Source: JAHJQZ01 sp963675235 (lineage in GTDB: Bacteria > Pseudomonadota > Alphaproteobacteria > Rhizobiales > Devosiaceae). Taken from it: a stretch of 64,000 bases of DNA. The position numbers and the translations under genes are program-made. The stretch lies in NCBI GenBank assembly GCA_963675235.2, contig CAXXFU010000002.1, positions 992,001 through 1,056,000 of the forward strand. Direction: 5' to 3'. Positions 44,584 to 55,585 of the stretch are shown here, piece by piece. Every line of letters starts with the position of its first letter. Position 1 is the first letter of the stretch. A model generated the notes under the pieces. That model saw only the letters and a list, made by a program, of their open reading frames with translations. It was not told the DNA's origin and made no database searches.

Positions 44584-44605
44584 GCGGCGCCACATCGGGC
44601 GCCGC
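44584..44605. terminator. GC-rich hairpin after mipZ
   Basis: GCGGCGCC (44584-44591) and GGCGCCGC (44598-44605) form an 8-bp stem between convergent genes. No T-run on either side, so terminator activity is uncertain. Confidence 0.4.
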
Positions 44606-44637
44606 ATGCCGGCATGCGCTTCGCCATCGGGCGCAGG

Positions 44638-44916
44638 CTAGCTCAGATCCCCGAATGAAATTACGACTGCGCGCAGGCCTTTCGGGGTGAACACGTCCAC
44701 GTCGATTTCGACGCGCGGCTGCACGACGCGCCGGGTGCGGGCGGACAGGGCAAGCACTGCACCGAGCAGGTCGATGGCCCGCCGGTTAAACGGTTTGAGA
44801 TCAATGCTCGAATTGAAGCCATTCACTGCCTTCTTCCGGGCAGCTTCAAAGCCGGACGAGGCCCGCGCCGTGTTGGCGAGCTTGGCCAGATCCCCCAATG
44901 CATCGTTGCTTCTCAT
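44638..44916 (-). CDS. Hypothetical protein, 92 aa
   Basis: Not recognised. The ATG at 44916 has GGAG eight bases upstream. The sequence is basic in its first half, and its second half predicts beta strands (RVEIDVDVFTPKGLRAVVISFG). It has no signal peptide, membrane segment or cysteines. It follows the carboxypeptidase gene by 56 bp on the same strand, so it is probably in the same transcript. Confidence 0.55.
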   Translation of the reverse strand: MRSNDALGDLAKLANTARASSGFEAARKKAVNGFNSSIDLKPFNRRAIDLLGAVLALSARTRRVVQPRVEIDVDVFTPKGLRAVVISFGDLS

Positions 44917-44972
44917 TCACGCTACTCCGTACAAAAGCGTTATGTCCGCTGGCGATTTCCTGTTGTGGCTGC

Positions 44973-46523
44973 CTATCCCTGCAGGGCCAGGCAGCTCATG
45001 TTTTTCTTCTTGAGATCATTGCAGGCGGCCCGTGCCGCTTCGGCGTCGCCGAACCCGGCGATACGCGCCCGGAAGAACACCTGCCCGTTGCGTTCGATGC
45101 GTTGGACATAGCGGCGCATATTGGCGACTTCGTCCATCTCCGCGGCCGCGGCGAGCAGCGTATTTGCGCCGTTCTCGCTGGGCGCGGCGCCGATCTGCAC
45201 TACCCAGCCGATTTCTCCGGCGTCGGTGCCCTCGGCGGCGTCGCCGACCGAACCACTGGTTAAAAGATCGATGGTGCCAGGACCGGCAGCGGGTGAAGGC
45301 GCCGAACCGATGGCGGCTGGCGGCAGCGGTGCGCCGGAACTACCGGTCGAGCTGTCAAGCCGAAGCGTCGTTGAGATCCAGGCACCGACGATATCGATTG
45401 GGCGCTGTTCTGCCGGCTGCGGGGCAGGGGCCGACGCCAGGGCGACCTGAGTTGCGGCCTCGATACCGGTGGGCGGCATCAGCGGCACGGGCGCGCCGGG
45501 GACGACCGCAGCGGCATCGGCCGGAGGCGGCAGCGGCTGCGGTGGCGCCAACACGGTTTGCGAGCCCACGGAGGCGACCGCAAACAGCGACGTGGACGTC
45601 CTGCGGAAATCCGGGGCCGGAGAGGGATCGCGCGGCGGCGCCACGGCGACGGCGTATCCGTTTCCCGAGGGAACCGGGATACGGGCCGTTGCCAGGTAGC
45701 TGCCGGAACGGGCCTTGGGCAGATATTTCTTGACCAGCGACGTAACCTTGGCATTGCGGGATGCGCCCGTGTCGAAGCCGAACCCGACAACGACGATATG
45801 GCGATTGTCCTTGCGGGCGGCCGTCAGCAGATTGTAGCCGGAGGCGCGGATATAGCCGGTCTTGATGCCATCGACACCCGACACCGAGCCCAGGAGCCGG
45901 TTGTGGTTGCCGTAGGAGCGACCGTTGTACTTGAACACTCGCGTCTGGAAGTACTTGTAGTAGTCTGGGAAGTGCTCGTAGATGGCGACGCCGAGACGCG
46001 CCTGATCGCGGGCCGTGGTAATCTGGCGGCTATCGGGCAGGCCCGATGCATTGGCATAGGTGGTGCGGCTCATGCCGAGGGCGCGGGCTGTCCGGGTCAT
46101 GCGCTGGGCAAAGGCGCTTTCGGTGCCCTCGATCGATTCGGCGATGACGCGGGCCATGTCATTGGCCGACAGCGTCACCAGCGATTTGATGGCGTCCTCG
46201 ACCCGAATTGTCGATCCGGCCTTCAGCCCCAGTTTTGTCGGCACGGCCGCGGCGGCATGCTTGGACACGGTCAGACGCGAGGAGAGCTTGAGCCGTCCGG
46301 CCTTCAGTTCCTCGAACAGGATATAAAGGGTCATCACCTTGGTGACGGAAGCCGGATAGCGCGGTGCATCGGCGGCGCTCTGGTAGAGAACCTTTCCCGA
46401 CTTGGCATCGAGGACGATGCCGGCATAGGCGCGCTCGGCGCTGGCTGCGAGACCCGGGGAGGCGGCAAGCCCGAACCCGAGCAAAACGAGGAGAACTAGG
46501 AAGATGCCACGCAACGCCGGCAT
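44973..46523 (-). CDS. D-alanyl-D-alanine carboxypeptidase with C-terminal SPOR domain
   Basis: This 516-residue low-molecular-weight penicillin-binding protein trims peptidoglycan stem peptides. A signal peptide (FLVLLVLLGFGLAASPGLAA) precedes the S11 domain, which has SVTK (SxxK), SAND (SxN) and KTG motifs. A long Pro/Ala-rich linker leads to a SPOR domain in the last 75 residues (VVQIGAAPSENGAN), which binds denuded glycans at septa. The start may instead be GTG at 46541 or TTG at 46568. Confidence 0.9.
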   Translation of the reverse strand: MPALRGIFLVLLVLLGFGLAASPGLAASAERAYAGIVLDAKSGKVLYQSAADAPRYPASVTKVMTLYILFEELKAGRLKLSSRLTVSKHAAAAVPTKLGLKAGSTIRVEDAIKSLVTLSANDMARVIAESIEGTESAFAQRMTRTARALGMSRTTYANASGLPDSRQITTARDQARLGVAIYEHFPDYYKYFQTRVFKYNGRSYGNHNRLLGSVSGVDGIKTGYIRASGYNLLTAARKDNRHIVVVGFGFDTGASRNAKVTSLVKKYLPKARSGSYLATARIPVPSGNGYAVAVAPPRDPSPAPDFRRTSTSLFAVASVGSQTVLAPPQPLPPPADAAAVVPGAPVPLMPPTGIEAATQVALASAPAPQPAEQRPIDIVGAWISTTLRLDSSTGSSGAPLPPAAIGSAPSPAAGPGTIDLLTSGSVGDAAEGTDAGEIGWVVQIGAAPSENGANTLLAAAAEMDEVANMRRYVQRIERNGQVFFRARIAGFGDAEAARAACNDLKKKNMSCLALQG

Positions 46524-46681
46524 CCGCTTCCGGTCAGACACAAATGGGTTCTGCACCCGCGACTCCAACTCAATATGGGCGTTTACGCCCTTACGCTTTT
46601 TGTGGCCGGCTTCCCTCGTGTCCTGCCGACCGACATCTCAGGTTCCTAGAGTGCCCCTGCGGCGTTACGATTGGGTAAAGT

Positions 46682-46725
46682 CGCGAAAATTCGCGTCAAA
46701 TTGTTGCGATTTTGAAGTGTTCAAA
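46682..46725. promoter_or_regulatory. Two dyads in the dac-clpS divergent interval
   Basis: CGCGAA-AA-TTCGCG (46682-46695) and TTTGAA-GTG-TTCAAA (46711-46725) are perfect interrupted palindromes 16 bp apart. They lie between the carboxypeptidase start and the predicted clpS promoter. Operator sites are a reasonable reading. Confidence 0.4.
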
Positions 46726-46743
46726 TTCTGCCACTCCAACCCC

Positions 46744-46773
46744 TTAACACCGGGCATAATTTGTCTACATAAT
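46744..46773 (+). promoter_or_regulatory. Candidate clpS-clpA promoter
   Basis: TTAACA (46744-46749) and CATAAT (46768-46773) with an 18-bp spacer, 48 bp before the clpS ATG. Confidence 0.5.
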
Positions 46774-46821
46774 GAGTCCGGCCGGACAGGGGTTCCGGCT
46801 GCAGGCGACAGGAAGGACCTA

Positions 46822-47247
46822 ATGGCGACCTGCCTTGTTCGAAGTGACGCGAAATTCAGGCCTTTCAGGCCGGAAACGGTGTACGCGAACCTTGCCGGGT
46901 TGCGTCTGCAGTCTGGCGACAAAAACAATTCCAACGACGACCGTGACGACGGCAACGATGCCGGGCTCGCGACCAAGACACGTACCAAGGTCAAGCGACC
47001 GAGCCTTTATCGCGTACTCCTGCTCAACGACGACTACACGCCAATGGAGTTCGTCGTCGCCATCCTGCAACAGATTTTCAATCGCGATCAGGACGAAGCC
47101 ATCCAGATCATGATGCACGTCCACAATCACGGCGTGGGCGAGTGTGGCATCTACCCGTACGAAGTCGCCGAAAGCAAGGTGACCATGGTCATGGACGCCG
47201 CGCGCAAGAACCAGCACCCGCTGCAATGCGTCATGGAAAAACAATAG
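46822..47247 (+). CDS. clpS: ClpAP adaptor protein ClpS
   Basis: This 141-residue N-degron adaptor recognises bulky N-terminal residues and hands substrates to ClpA. The core (YRVLLLNDDYTPMEFVV, HNHGVGECG) begins near residue 62. The first 55 residues are an extra segment ending in an Asn/Asp-rich linker. The ATG at 46822 is well supported by AGGAAGG, so the extension seems real. It lies 12 bp before clpA. Confidence 0.93.
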   Translation: MATCLVRSDAKFRPFRPETVYANLAGLRLQSGDKNNSNDDRDDGNDAGLATKTRTKVKRPSLYRVLLLNDDYTPMEFVVAILQQIFNRDQDEAIQIMMHVHNHGVGECGIYPYEVAESKVTMVMDAARKNQHPLQCVMEKQ

Positions 47248-47259
47248 GAATTTTCAAGC

Positions 47260-49665
<2,406 letters not shown>

Positions 49666-49677
49666 GGTTTGAACCTC

Positions 49678-50433
49678 GTGAACCTCGAAGGGCGGACGAT
49701 TGCCATCACCGGGGCCGGACGCGGCCTTGGTGCGGCGCTTGCCATGGTGCTTGCCGATCTCGGCGCCCGCCCGATCCTGCTTGGGCGCAATACCGGCAAG
49801 CTCGACGAGATTGCCGCCCGCATTGCCGCCCGTGGCGGTGCGGTCTCGGCGGTGCTCCGCTGCGATCTTGGCGACCATGCCAGTTGTCGCGCCGCCGCCG
49901 GAGCCATCGCCCAGGACCATCCGGATTGCGACGGACTGATCCACAATGGCGCCATGTGGGGCGAGGCCGCTTTGGCGGATTTGCCCGATTCCGACATCGC
50001 GACCATCATCGGTTCGGCGACGACAGGCGCCATGGTCCTGACCCGCGACCTCGTGCCGGCACTCAAGGCCCGTCCGCAAGCCGATGTGCTGATCGTCGGC
50101 TCGATCACCGGCTTGCAAAATGTCATGCTGCGCGGCGCCTCCTCGGTGTTCAAGGCAGCGAAGGCGGCCCAGATCGGTTTCGCCGAAGGCCTGACCGAAG
50201 AGCTGATGGGCACCTCGGTGCGCGTCTCCATCGTCCATCCCGGTTTCATCCATGACGTCATGCCCGACGAACCGGGCTGGACCTCGCCACGCGGCGCCGA
50301 GATGCCGCTGACCAATCGCGAGGTCGTCGACGCCATCACATACATGCTGTCCGCGCCGCCAAACGTCACCCTCCGCTCGCTCACCATTGAGCGCAGCGCC
50401 GATCTTTTGTTAAGGACGGGCGAGGGGCGGTAG
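49678..50433 (+). CDS. Short-chain dehydrogenase-like protein with Tyr-to-Phe active site
   Basis: About 251 residues from GTG 49678 (giving a normal NLEGRTIAITG start); a TTG at 49669 is the alternative. The cofactor loop is TGAGRGLG. The catalytic Ser is at 142 (VGSITG), but the usual YxxxK is FKAAK, with Phe at 158 and Lys at 162, so the proton-donating tyrosine is missing. It directly follows clpA by 12 bp. It may be a non-catalytic NAD(P) sensor or a reductase using another donor. Confidence 0.8.
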   Translation: MNLEGRTIAITGAGRGLGAALAMVLADLGARPILLGRNTGKLDEIAARIAARGGAVSAVLRCDLGDHASCRAAAGAIAQDHPDCDGLIHNGAMWGEAALADLPDSDIATIIGSATTGAMVLTRDLVPALKARPQADVLIVGSITGLQNVMLRGASSVFKAAKAAQIGFAEGLTEELMGTSVRVSIVHPGFIHDVMPDEPGWTSPRGAEMPLTNREVVDAITYMLSAPPNVTLRSLTIERSADLLLRTGEGR

Positions 50434-50559
50434 CGCAGAGTAGAACGCCGTATTAATGCCAATTTTCCGTTGGTTACGGGTTCTTTGTAACTGACTTTCT
50501 AGCGACACTGCCGACCGACTCATGCGTTTTCGGCACAAGGACGCGATGAGGCATCCCAC

Positions 50560-50892
50560 TCAGTCGACGATGAAGAGCCTGGCGCCGGTTTCGGTGAAGG
50601 ACCGGTGCGCGGCGTCGCCAAAATCGGAAACCTGATAGCTCATGCCTGCTGTCAGCCTGGTCACCCGTCCATCCCTGAGTTCGGACATCAGTTCGCCTTC
50701 CAGCACGTAAAGGATATGGCCCCGATCGCACCAATGATCGGCGCGGTAGCCGGGCGAGTACTCGACCTGACGAATGCGAATGTCGCCGATGGTGAGCGTG
50801 CGCCACGTGGCTAGGCCGGTTTCGCCGGGATGTTCGGTGATCGGCTGACTGACCCAATCGGTGACGGTGAAGGGCAGCTGCGGTATCTTCAT
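50560..50892 (-). CDS. DHCW-motif cupin fold protein
   Basis: This 110-residue single cupin barrel carries DHWCDRGHILYVLEGEL, the motif for which the family is named; the His residues probably bind a metal. Function unknown, small-molecule binding or isomerisation likely. It is convergent with the SDR gene across 126 bp. Confidence 0.82.
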   Translation of the reverse strand: MKIPQLPFTVTDWVSQPITEHPGETGLATWRTLTIGDIRIRQVEYSPGYRADHWCDRGHILYVLEGELMSELRDGRVTRLTAGMSYQVSDFGDAAHRSFTETGARLFIVD

Positions 50893-50973
50893 TGCCGGAT
50901 GTCCATTTGCGATCTGGACGCAGCTAAGGGCGCAATCCGGACCGTTGTGGGGAGACTTTGGCAGCTGCGATCT

Positions 50974-51393
50974 TCACAGCGCCGAAGCGATCTTCTGAGC
51001 CAGTTCGGCCAGCTTGGCGTGGTCGGCTTCCTCGCCGGCGTGACGCCTGAGCGGCTGGCCGTCATAGGCGGGAATGATGTGGATGTGCAGGTGGAACACC
51101 GTCTGGGTCGCGGCTTCCTCGTTGAGCTGGATGATGCGCAACCCGTCGGCGTTCATCGCCTGCTTGACGGCCCGGGCAAGGATCTGCACCCGTTTCATCG
51201 TCTCGGCGAGAACGTCCGGATCGGCATCGAGAATGTTGCGCGAGCCCTGTTTGGGAAGCACCAGCACGTGACCGTCGGCCTGGGGCATGATGTCCATCAT
51301 GGCGAAAACGACGTCGTCTTCGTAGACCTTGTGGCTCGGGATCTCGCCGCGAATGATCTTGGCGAAGACATTGTCATTGTCGAAAGCGGTCAT
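50974..51393 (-). CDS. HIT-family nucleotide hydrolase
   Basis: This 139-residue histidine-triad protein resembles the Hint/PKCI type, hydrolysing purine phosphoramidates. The triad is HLHIHIIP. The start at 51393 is chosen for GGAG upstream; ATG at 51405 would add four residues. It is last of the reverse-strand group that begins at 55496. Confidence 0.9.
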   Translation of the reverse strand: MTAFDNDNVFAKIIRGEIPSHKVYEDDVVFAMMDIMPQADGHVLVLPKQGSRNILDADPDVLAETMKRVQILARAVKQAMNADGLRIIQLNEEAATQTVFHLHIHIIPAYDGQPLRRHAGEEADHAKLAELAQKIASAL

Positions 51394-51443
51394 CGGGATC
51401 TCCATGCGTTGCCGCCGTTTGCTGGCATCGGCGGGGGAAACTG

Positions 51444-52619
51444 TCAATCCTGCTCGTCGGTGCGTGCGCCGCGGCGGAACGGCGTGTAGCGGGCCAGCGC
51501 ATCCTTGGAATTGTCGACCACCCGGCGTTCGTCCTCGAGATAGTCGGCGACGGCATTCCGGAGGCCGGCATGGGCGATATGATGGATCGAACGGGTGATG
51601 ACAGGCTCATAGCCCCGCGCCAGCTTGTGCTCGCCCTGGGCGCCGGCCTCGACGGTCTTGAGGCCATGGGTGATGGCGAAATCGATGGCCTGGTAGTAGC
51701 AGACCTCGAAGTGAAGGAACGGCACGCCGCGCGTCGCCCCCCAGTTGCGCCCGAACAGGATGTCCTTGCCGATGAGATTGAGCGCCCCGGCGATCGGCTC
51801 GTCGCCGTCATAGGCGAAAATCAGCACGATCCGGTCGGCCATGGCCTCCGACAGACGCGAGAAGAACTCCCGGTTGAGATAGGGCGAGCCCCATTTGCGT
51901 CCGCCGGTGTCCATATAGAACGCGTAGAACGCGTCCCAATGGGCTTCGGTCAGGTCCGAACCGGTAATCCACTCGACGCGCAGCCCGTCGACCAGTGCCT
52001 CGCGGCGTTCGCGGCGGATGGTCTTGCGCTTGCGTGAGGCCAGCGTGTCGAGAAAACCATCGAAGCTGTCATAGTCCTTGTTGCGCCAGTGGAACTGGGT
52101 ATCGTGCCGGGTCAGCCAGCCGGCCTCTGCCGCCAGCGCTTCTTCCTCTTCGGTCACGAAAGTCGCATGGACGGACGAGGCGCCGATTCTCGCACAGAGT
52201 TCGGCGGAGGCATCGAGAAGGTGATGCTGCAGATCGAGCGATGCGGCATTGAGCTTGCGCCCCGAGACCGGCGAGAATGGCACCGAGCCCTGCAACTTGG
52301 GATAATAGCGTCCGCCGGCACGCTCGAAGGCATCAGCCCAGCCCCAGTCGAAGACATATTCGCCCTGCGAATGCGACTTGAGATAAAGCGGCATCAGCCC
52401 GACCGGAGTGGCGGCCTTTTCGAGAAGGATGTGCTGTGGCTGCCAGCCGGTTCTGGCCGTGGCGCAGCCCGATTGTTCGAGCGCAAGGAAAAAGCCGTGA
52501 TCGAGAAACGGATTGTCGGGTCGGCCATCGGTGTTCGGCACGAGCGCATTCCACGTCGCGGCGGGGATTTCCGCCACGTTCGGGAACACGCTCGCCGTGA
52601 GTTCGCCCTCACGTGCCAA
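51444..52619 (-). CDS. GNAT-like acyltransferase, DUF482/COG3146
   Basis: About 391 residues. It resembles the FemAB/GNAT-fold family once called DUF482, with FLDHGFFLALEQSG near the N-terminus, RKRKTIRRERR midway and LHFEVCYYQAIDFAI late. Substrate unknown; aminoacyl or peptidoglycan-related transfer is only an analogy. The start is uncertain: TTG 52619 (AAGGG upstream), TTG 52637 and GTG 52589 are all in frame. It overlaps the end of the GDPD gene. Confidence 0.78.
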   Translation of the reverse strand: MAREGELTASVFPNVAEIPAATWNALVPNTDGRPDNPFLDHGFFLALEQSGCATARTGWQPQHILLEKAATPVGLMPLYLKSHSQGEYVFDWGWADAFERAGGRYYPKLQGSVPFSPVSGRKLNAASLDLQHHLLDASAELCARIGASSVHATFVTEEEEALAAEAGWLTRHDTQFHWRNKDYDSFDGFLDTLASRKRKTIRRERREALVDGLRVEWITGSDLTEAHWDAFYAFYMDTGGRKWGSPYLNREFFSRLSEAMADRIVLIFAYDGDEPIAGALNLIGKDILFGRNWGATRGVPFLHFEVCYYQAIDFAITHGLKTVEAGAQGEHKLARGYEPVITRSIHHIAHAGLRNAVADYLEDERRVVDNSKDALARYTPFRRGARTDEQD

Positions 52620-53367
52620 CAGGCAGAAACCCTTCAAAAACGATCTGGTCGGAATGGGCAGCGGCGCTGCGAGCCTCGTCTTCCGAACGGATCGTCCAGG
52701 CGGTCAGGGGCAGGCCGCGGGCGCGCCAGAAGCGCACCATCGGCAGGTCGAGATCGGTCCTGTTGACGGACATGAAGCTGAATCGGGTCATGGGATAGTG
52801 GAGCATATGCCTCAGAATCATCTCTGAAAAGAACCCGTTCAGGCCTTTTGTCCGCTTGGCGTTGCGCATCAGGATGATGCCGAGCACGCCGGCAAAGCCT
52901 GCGGCACGCATCGCCGTCAGCAGATGCGGATCGAAACTTTCGACAACAACCGGCCCCCTGTAGTCGGCAAGCGCTTTCGTCACCGAGCTGGCCAAATCAC
53001 GGGTCGCCGTTTCCGAAACCTGGTGTTTCAGCTCGACGACGAGCAATTGCCGGCCGCCGACGGTCTCGAGCAGGGTCTCGAAACGTGGCGGACACGCGCC
53101 CGAGGCGCTGTCGAGCAGGGGAATACGGCAGGCCTGGCCGGCACTGAGCATCGAGATCGTGCCCTGTTGACCGGTCAGGCGCGCAAGATCGTCATCGTGA
53201 AAAACGATCGGCTTGCCGTCGCCGGAGACATGTACGTCGCATTCCATGGCATAGCCATGCTCGATCGCCGCCTCGAAGGCGGGAATCGAGTTCTCGATGA
53301 TCCCGTTCTGCCTGTCGTGGAGGCCACGATGGGCGATGGGGCGGTCAAAAGCGGGCAGGCGTTCCAT
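52609..53367 (-). CDS. Glycerophosphodiester phosphodiesterase
   Basis: This 252-residue TIM-barrel enzyme splits glycerophosphodiesters to glycerol-3-phosphate and an alcohol. AHRGLHD, ENSIPAFEAA and ECDVHVSGDGKPIVFHDDDL hold the active-site His and metal ligands. No signal peptide, so cytosolic. GGAG precedes the ATG. Confidence 0.9.
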   Translation of the reverse strand: MERLPAFDRPIAHRGLHDRQNGIIENSIPAFEAAIEHGYAMECDVHVSGDGKPIVFHDDDLARLTGQQGTISMLSAGQACRIPLLDSASGACPPRFETLLETVGGRQLLVVELKHQVSETATRDLASSVTKALADYRGPVVVESFDPHLLTAMRAAGFAGVLGIILMRNAKRTKGLNGFFSEMILRHMLHYPMTRFSFMSVNRTDLDLPMVRFWRARGLPLTAWTIRSEDEARSAAAHSDQIVFEGFLPVGT

Positions 53368-53436
53368 TTTTCACTCCGGCTGGATCATCAAGCGCCGATA
53401 GGGCGCATTGATGACACGCCGATGAACCCATTGGGT

Positions 53437-53895
53437 CTATTCGAGAATTTCGGCCATGGCCTCGATCTCGACGGCAGCGCCGAGCGGCAGGGCGGCCACA
53501 CCAAAGGCAGCGCGGGCATGCTTGCCATTGTCCCCGAGCACTTCGACCAGAAGGTCCGAAGCACCGTTGGCGACGAGATGTTGCTCGATGAATGCCGAAT
53601 CGGAAGCGACCAGCACCGTCAGCTTGACGAGGCGGAGCTTGTCGAGGTCGGCGCCGGCAGTGAACTTGAGGTGGGAGAGGATGGCGAGGGCGGAAAACGC
53701 TGCGGCCCTCTGGCCGGCAGCAACATCGAGATCGCGCCCGAGATGTCCGGTCACCAGGCCGTCCGGACCTGCCGAGATCTGTCCCGAGACGTAGAGCATA
53801 TTGCCCTGGCGTGTCACCGGCACATAGTTGGCGGCGGGCGCGGGCGGGGCGGAGAGCGTGTGCCCGAGGGAGACAAGCTTTTGTTCGACAGTCAT
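53437..53895 (-). CDS. RidA/YjgF family protein
   Basis: This 152-residue trimeric family member hydrolyses reactive enamine/imine intermediates from PLP enzymes. LYVSGQISAG and the C-terminal EIEAMAEI are family-like. It belongs to the longer branch of the family. The catalytic arginine of classical RidA is not obvious, so activity is uncertain. The ATG overlaps the dinB stop (ATGA). Confidence 0.86.
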   Translation of the reverse strand: MTVEQKLVSLGHTLSAPPAPAANYVPVTRQGNMLYVSGQISAGPDGLVTGHLGRDLDVAAGQRAAAFSALAILSHLKFTAGADLDKLRLVKLTVLVASDSAFIEQHLVANGASDLLVEVLGDNGKHARAAFGVAALPLGAAVEIEAMAEILE

Positions 53896-55208
53896 TTTTT
53901 GTCCTTGCTGGTGGTTTGGTCGGCGCCGGAACGGGCGCTTCGGGAGTTTTCGCGGTACAAACGTCCCCTTACAAGCGCATCATGACCGAATTTGTTACGC
54001 ACCGCGTCCATGGCGCGTTCGGCCGCAGCCTTGCGTACCATATCGGTGGCGAACAGGTCGGTCGGGTCGCTGCCGGAAGCGGGGCCGAGACCGCTGAGGC
54101 CGACACCGATCAGACGATAGGCGGTGCCGTCGGTCTCGCGGGCGAGCAGGGCGCTTGCCTGTTCGAATATCGTGTGCGCCAGTTGCGTCGGCACGGCGAG
54201 GTGACGGGCGCGGGTACGGATGCGGAATCCCGAAGACTTGAGCTTGAGCTGTACCGTGTCCCCGACCAGACCCTGTTTTTTCATCCGTTCGGAAACGTGC
54301 TCGGCAAGATCGAGCAGATACGTGGCCAAGGTCTCGTAGTCGGCGATGTCGGTCATGAAGGTGGTTTCGTGCGACACCGATTTGGCGCCGGTTTCGCGAT
54401 GGACCGAGCGCTTGTCCTCGCCACGCGCCAGATGGGCGAGGCGGGCGCCCATCTCGCCATAACGGCGCATCAGGTCCTCCTGCGCCATCTGCTGCAATTG
54501 CCCGATGGTCAGGATGCCGTCCCGCGCCAGGGTTTCAGTGAAGACCTTGCCGACGCCGTAGATGAAACTAACCGGCTTTTTCGCCAAGAATTCAAGAGTT
54601 TCGGCCTTGCCGATGATGGCGAAACCGCGCGGCTTGTCGAGATCGGAGGCAATCTTGGCGAGGAATTTGTTGTGGCTCAATCCGACCGAGATCGTCACGC
54701 CGATATCAGTTTCGATGTCTCGGGCAAACCGGGCGAGAACCGCCGCGGGTTTTGCCTTGTGCACACCTTCCGTGCCGGTCATGTCCAGAAAGGCCTCATC
54801 GATCGACAAGGGCTCGACCAGCGGCGTCAACGCCTCCATCCGCTCGCGGATCTGACGGGAGACGGCGACATATTTCTTCATGTCGGGGCGGACGAACACC
54901 GCATCCGGACAAAGCCGGCGCGCCGTCGCCGAGGGCATGGCCGATCTGACGCCATATTGCCGGGCGATGTAGCAGCAGGTCGAGACGACCCCGCGCTGGC
55001 CGCCGCCGACGATCAGCGGCTTGTCTCGCAGTTCAGGATTGTCGCGTTTCTCGACAGAGGCGTAAAATGCGTCGCAATCGACATGGGCGATCGACAGCGC
55101 CCACAGCTCCTCATGTGCGAGGACGCGTGGCGAACCACAATCCGGGCACCGTTGGGGCGCCTGTCCGGCACTGCCCGTGTATAGGCAATCGCGACACAGG
55201 AAATCCAT
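53892..55208 (-). CDS. dinB: DNA polymerase IV with N-terminal zinc ribbon
   Basis: This 438-residue Y-family translesion polymerase has catalytic DCDAFYASVE and SIDEAFLDM with an intact little-finger domain. The first 35 residues add a zinc-ribbon-like CRDC...CPDC motif, an alphaproteobacterial variant. No LexA box was searched exhaustively. It starts 6 bp after the DUF3572 gene. Confidence 0.93.
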   Translation of the reverse strand: MDFLCRDCLYTGSAGQAPQRCPDCGSPRVLAHEELWALSIAHVDCDAFYASVEKRDNPELRDKPLIVGGGQRGVVSTCCYIARQYGVRSAMPSATARRLCPDAVFVRPDMKKYVAVSRQIRERMEALTPLVEPLSIDEAFLDMTGTEGVHKAKPAAVLARFARDIETDIGVTISVGLSHNKFLAKIASDLDKPRGFAIIGKAETLEFLAKKPVSFIYGVGKVFTETLARDGILTIGQLQQMAQEDLMRRYGEMGARLAHLARGEDKRSVHRETGAKSVSHETTFMTDIADYETLATYLLDLAEHVSERMKKQGLVGDTVQLKLKSSGFRIRTRARHLAVPTQLAHTIFEQASALLARETDGTAYRLIGVGLSGLGPASGSDPTDLFATDMVRKAAAERAMDAVRNKFGHDALVRGRLYRENSRSARSGADQTTSKDKK

Positions 55209-55214
55209 TTCGCG

Positions 55215-55496
55215 TCAGGTTTCGGGATTGAGCTTGTGCCAGAGCGCCGCAATGCGCTCCGGGGCAAGGCCGGCATTGGCCGAAATTGTCAGCAGAAGCG
55301 GTTCGGATTTTGTGACATGTTCGATCATGGCGAGCGCAAGGGCACGCGTGCCTAGCGCCCCGGAAATCGTTTCGGGCCCATAGCCGGTTTCGGCCATGAA
55401 GCGCTGCAGGTCCTCGGGATGCTGCACAAGGTGAGCAAAGCAGGCGTCCGAGACCGTTTCAAGCTCGATTTCCAGCGCTGCATCGGCATTGCCCAT
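55215..55496 (-). CDS. DUF3572 family protein
   Basis: This 93-residue helical protein is restricted to alphaproteobacteria. VQHPEDLQRFMAETGY and ANAGLAPERIAALWHKLN are typical. Function unknown. Divergent from divK across 89 bp, an arrangement that, from memory, recurs in Rhizobiales. First gene of the dinB-RidA-GDPD-GNAT-HIT strand. Confidence 0.82.
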   Translation of the reverse strand: MGNADAALEIELETVSDACFAHLVQHPEDLQRFMAETGYGPETISGALGTRALALAMIEHVTKSEPLLLTISANAGLAPERIAALWHKLNPET

Positions 55497-55585
55497 GATA
55501 TGACCATTTGGAGTTTCGTAACGAGGGGATATTACCCTACACCCAATCTGGAGCGAAGCACCCGAGTCGCAAAACAAGCAGTACC

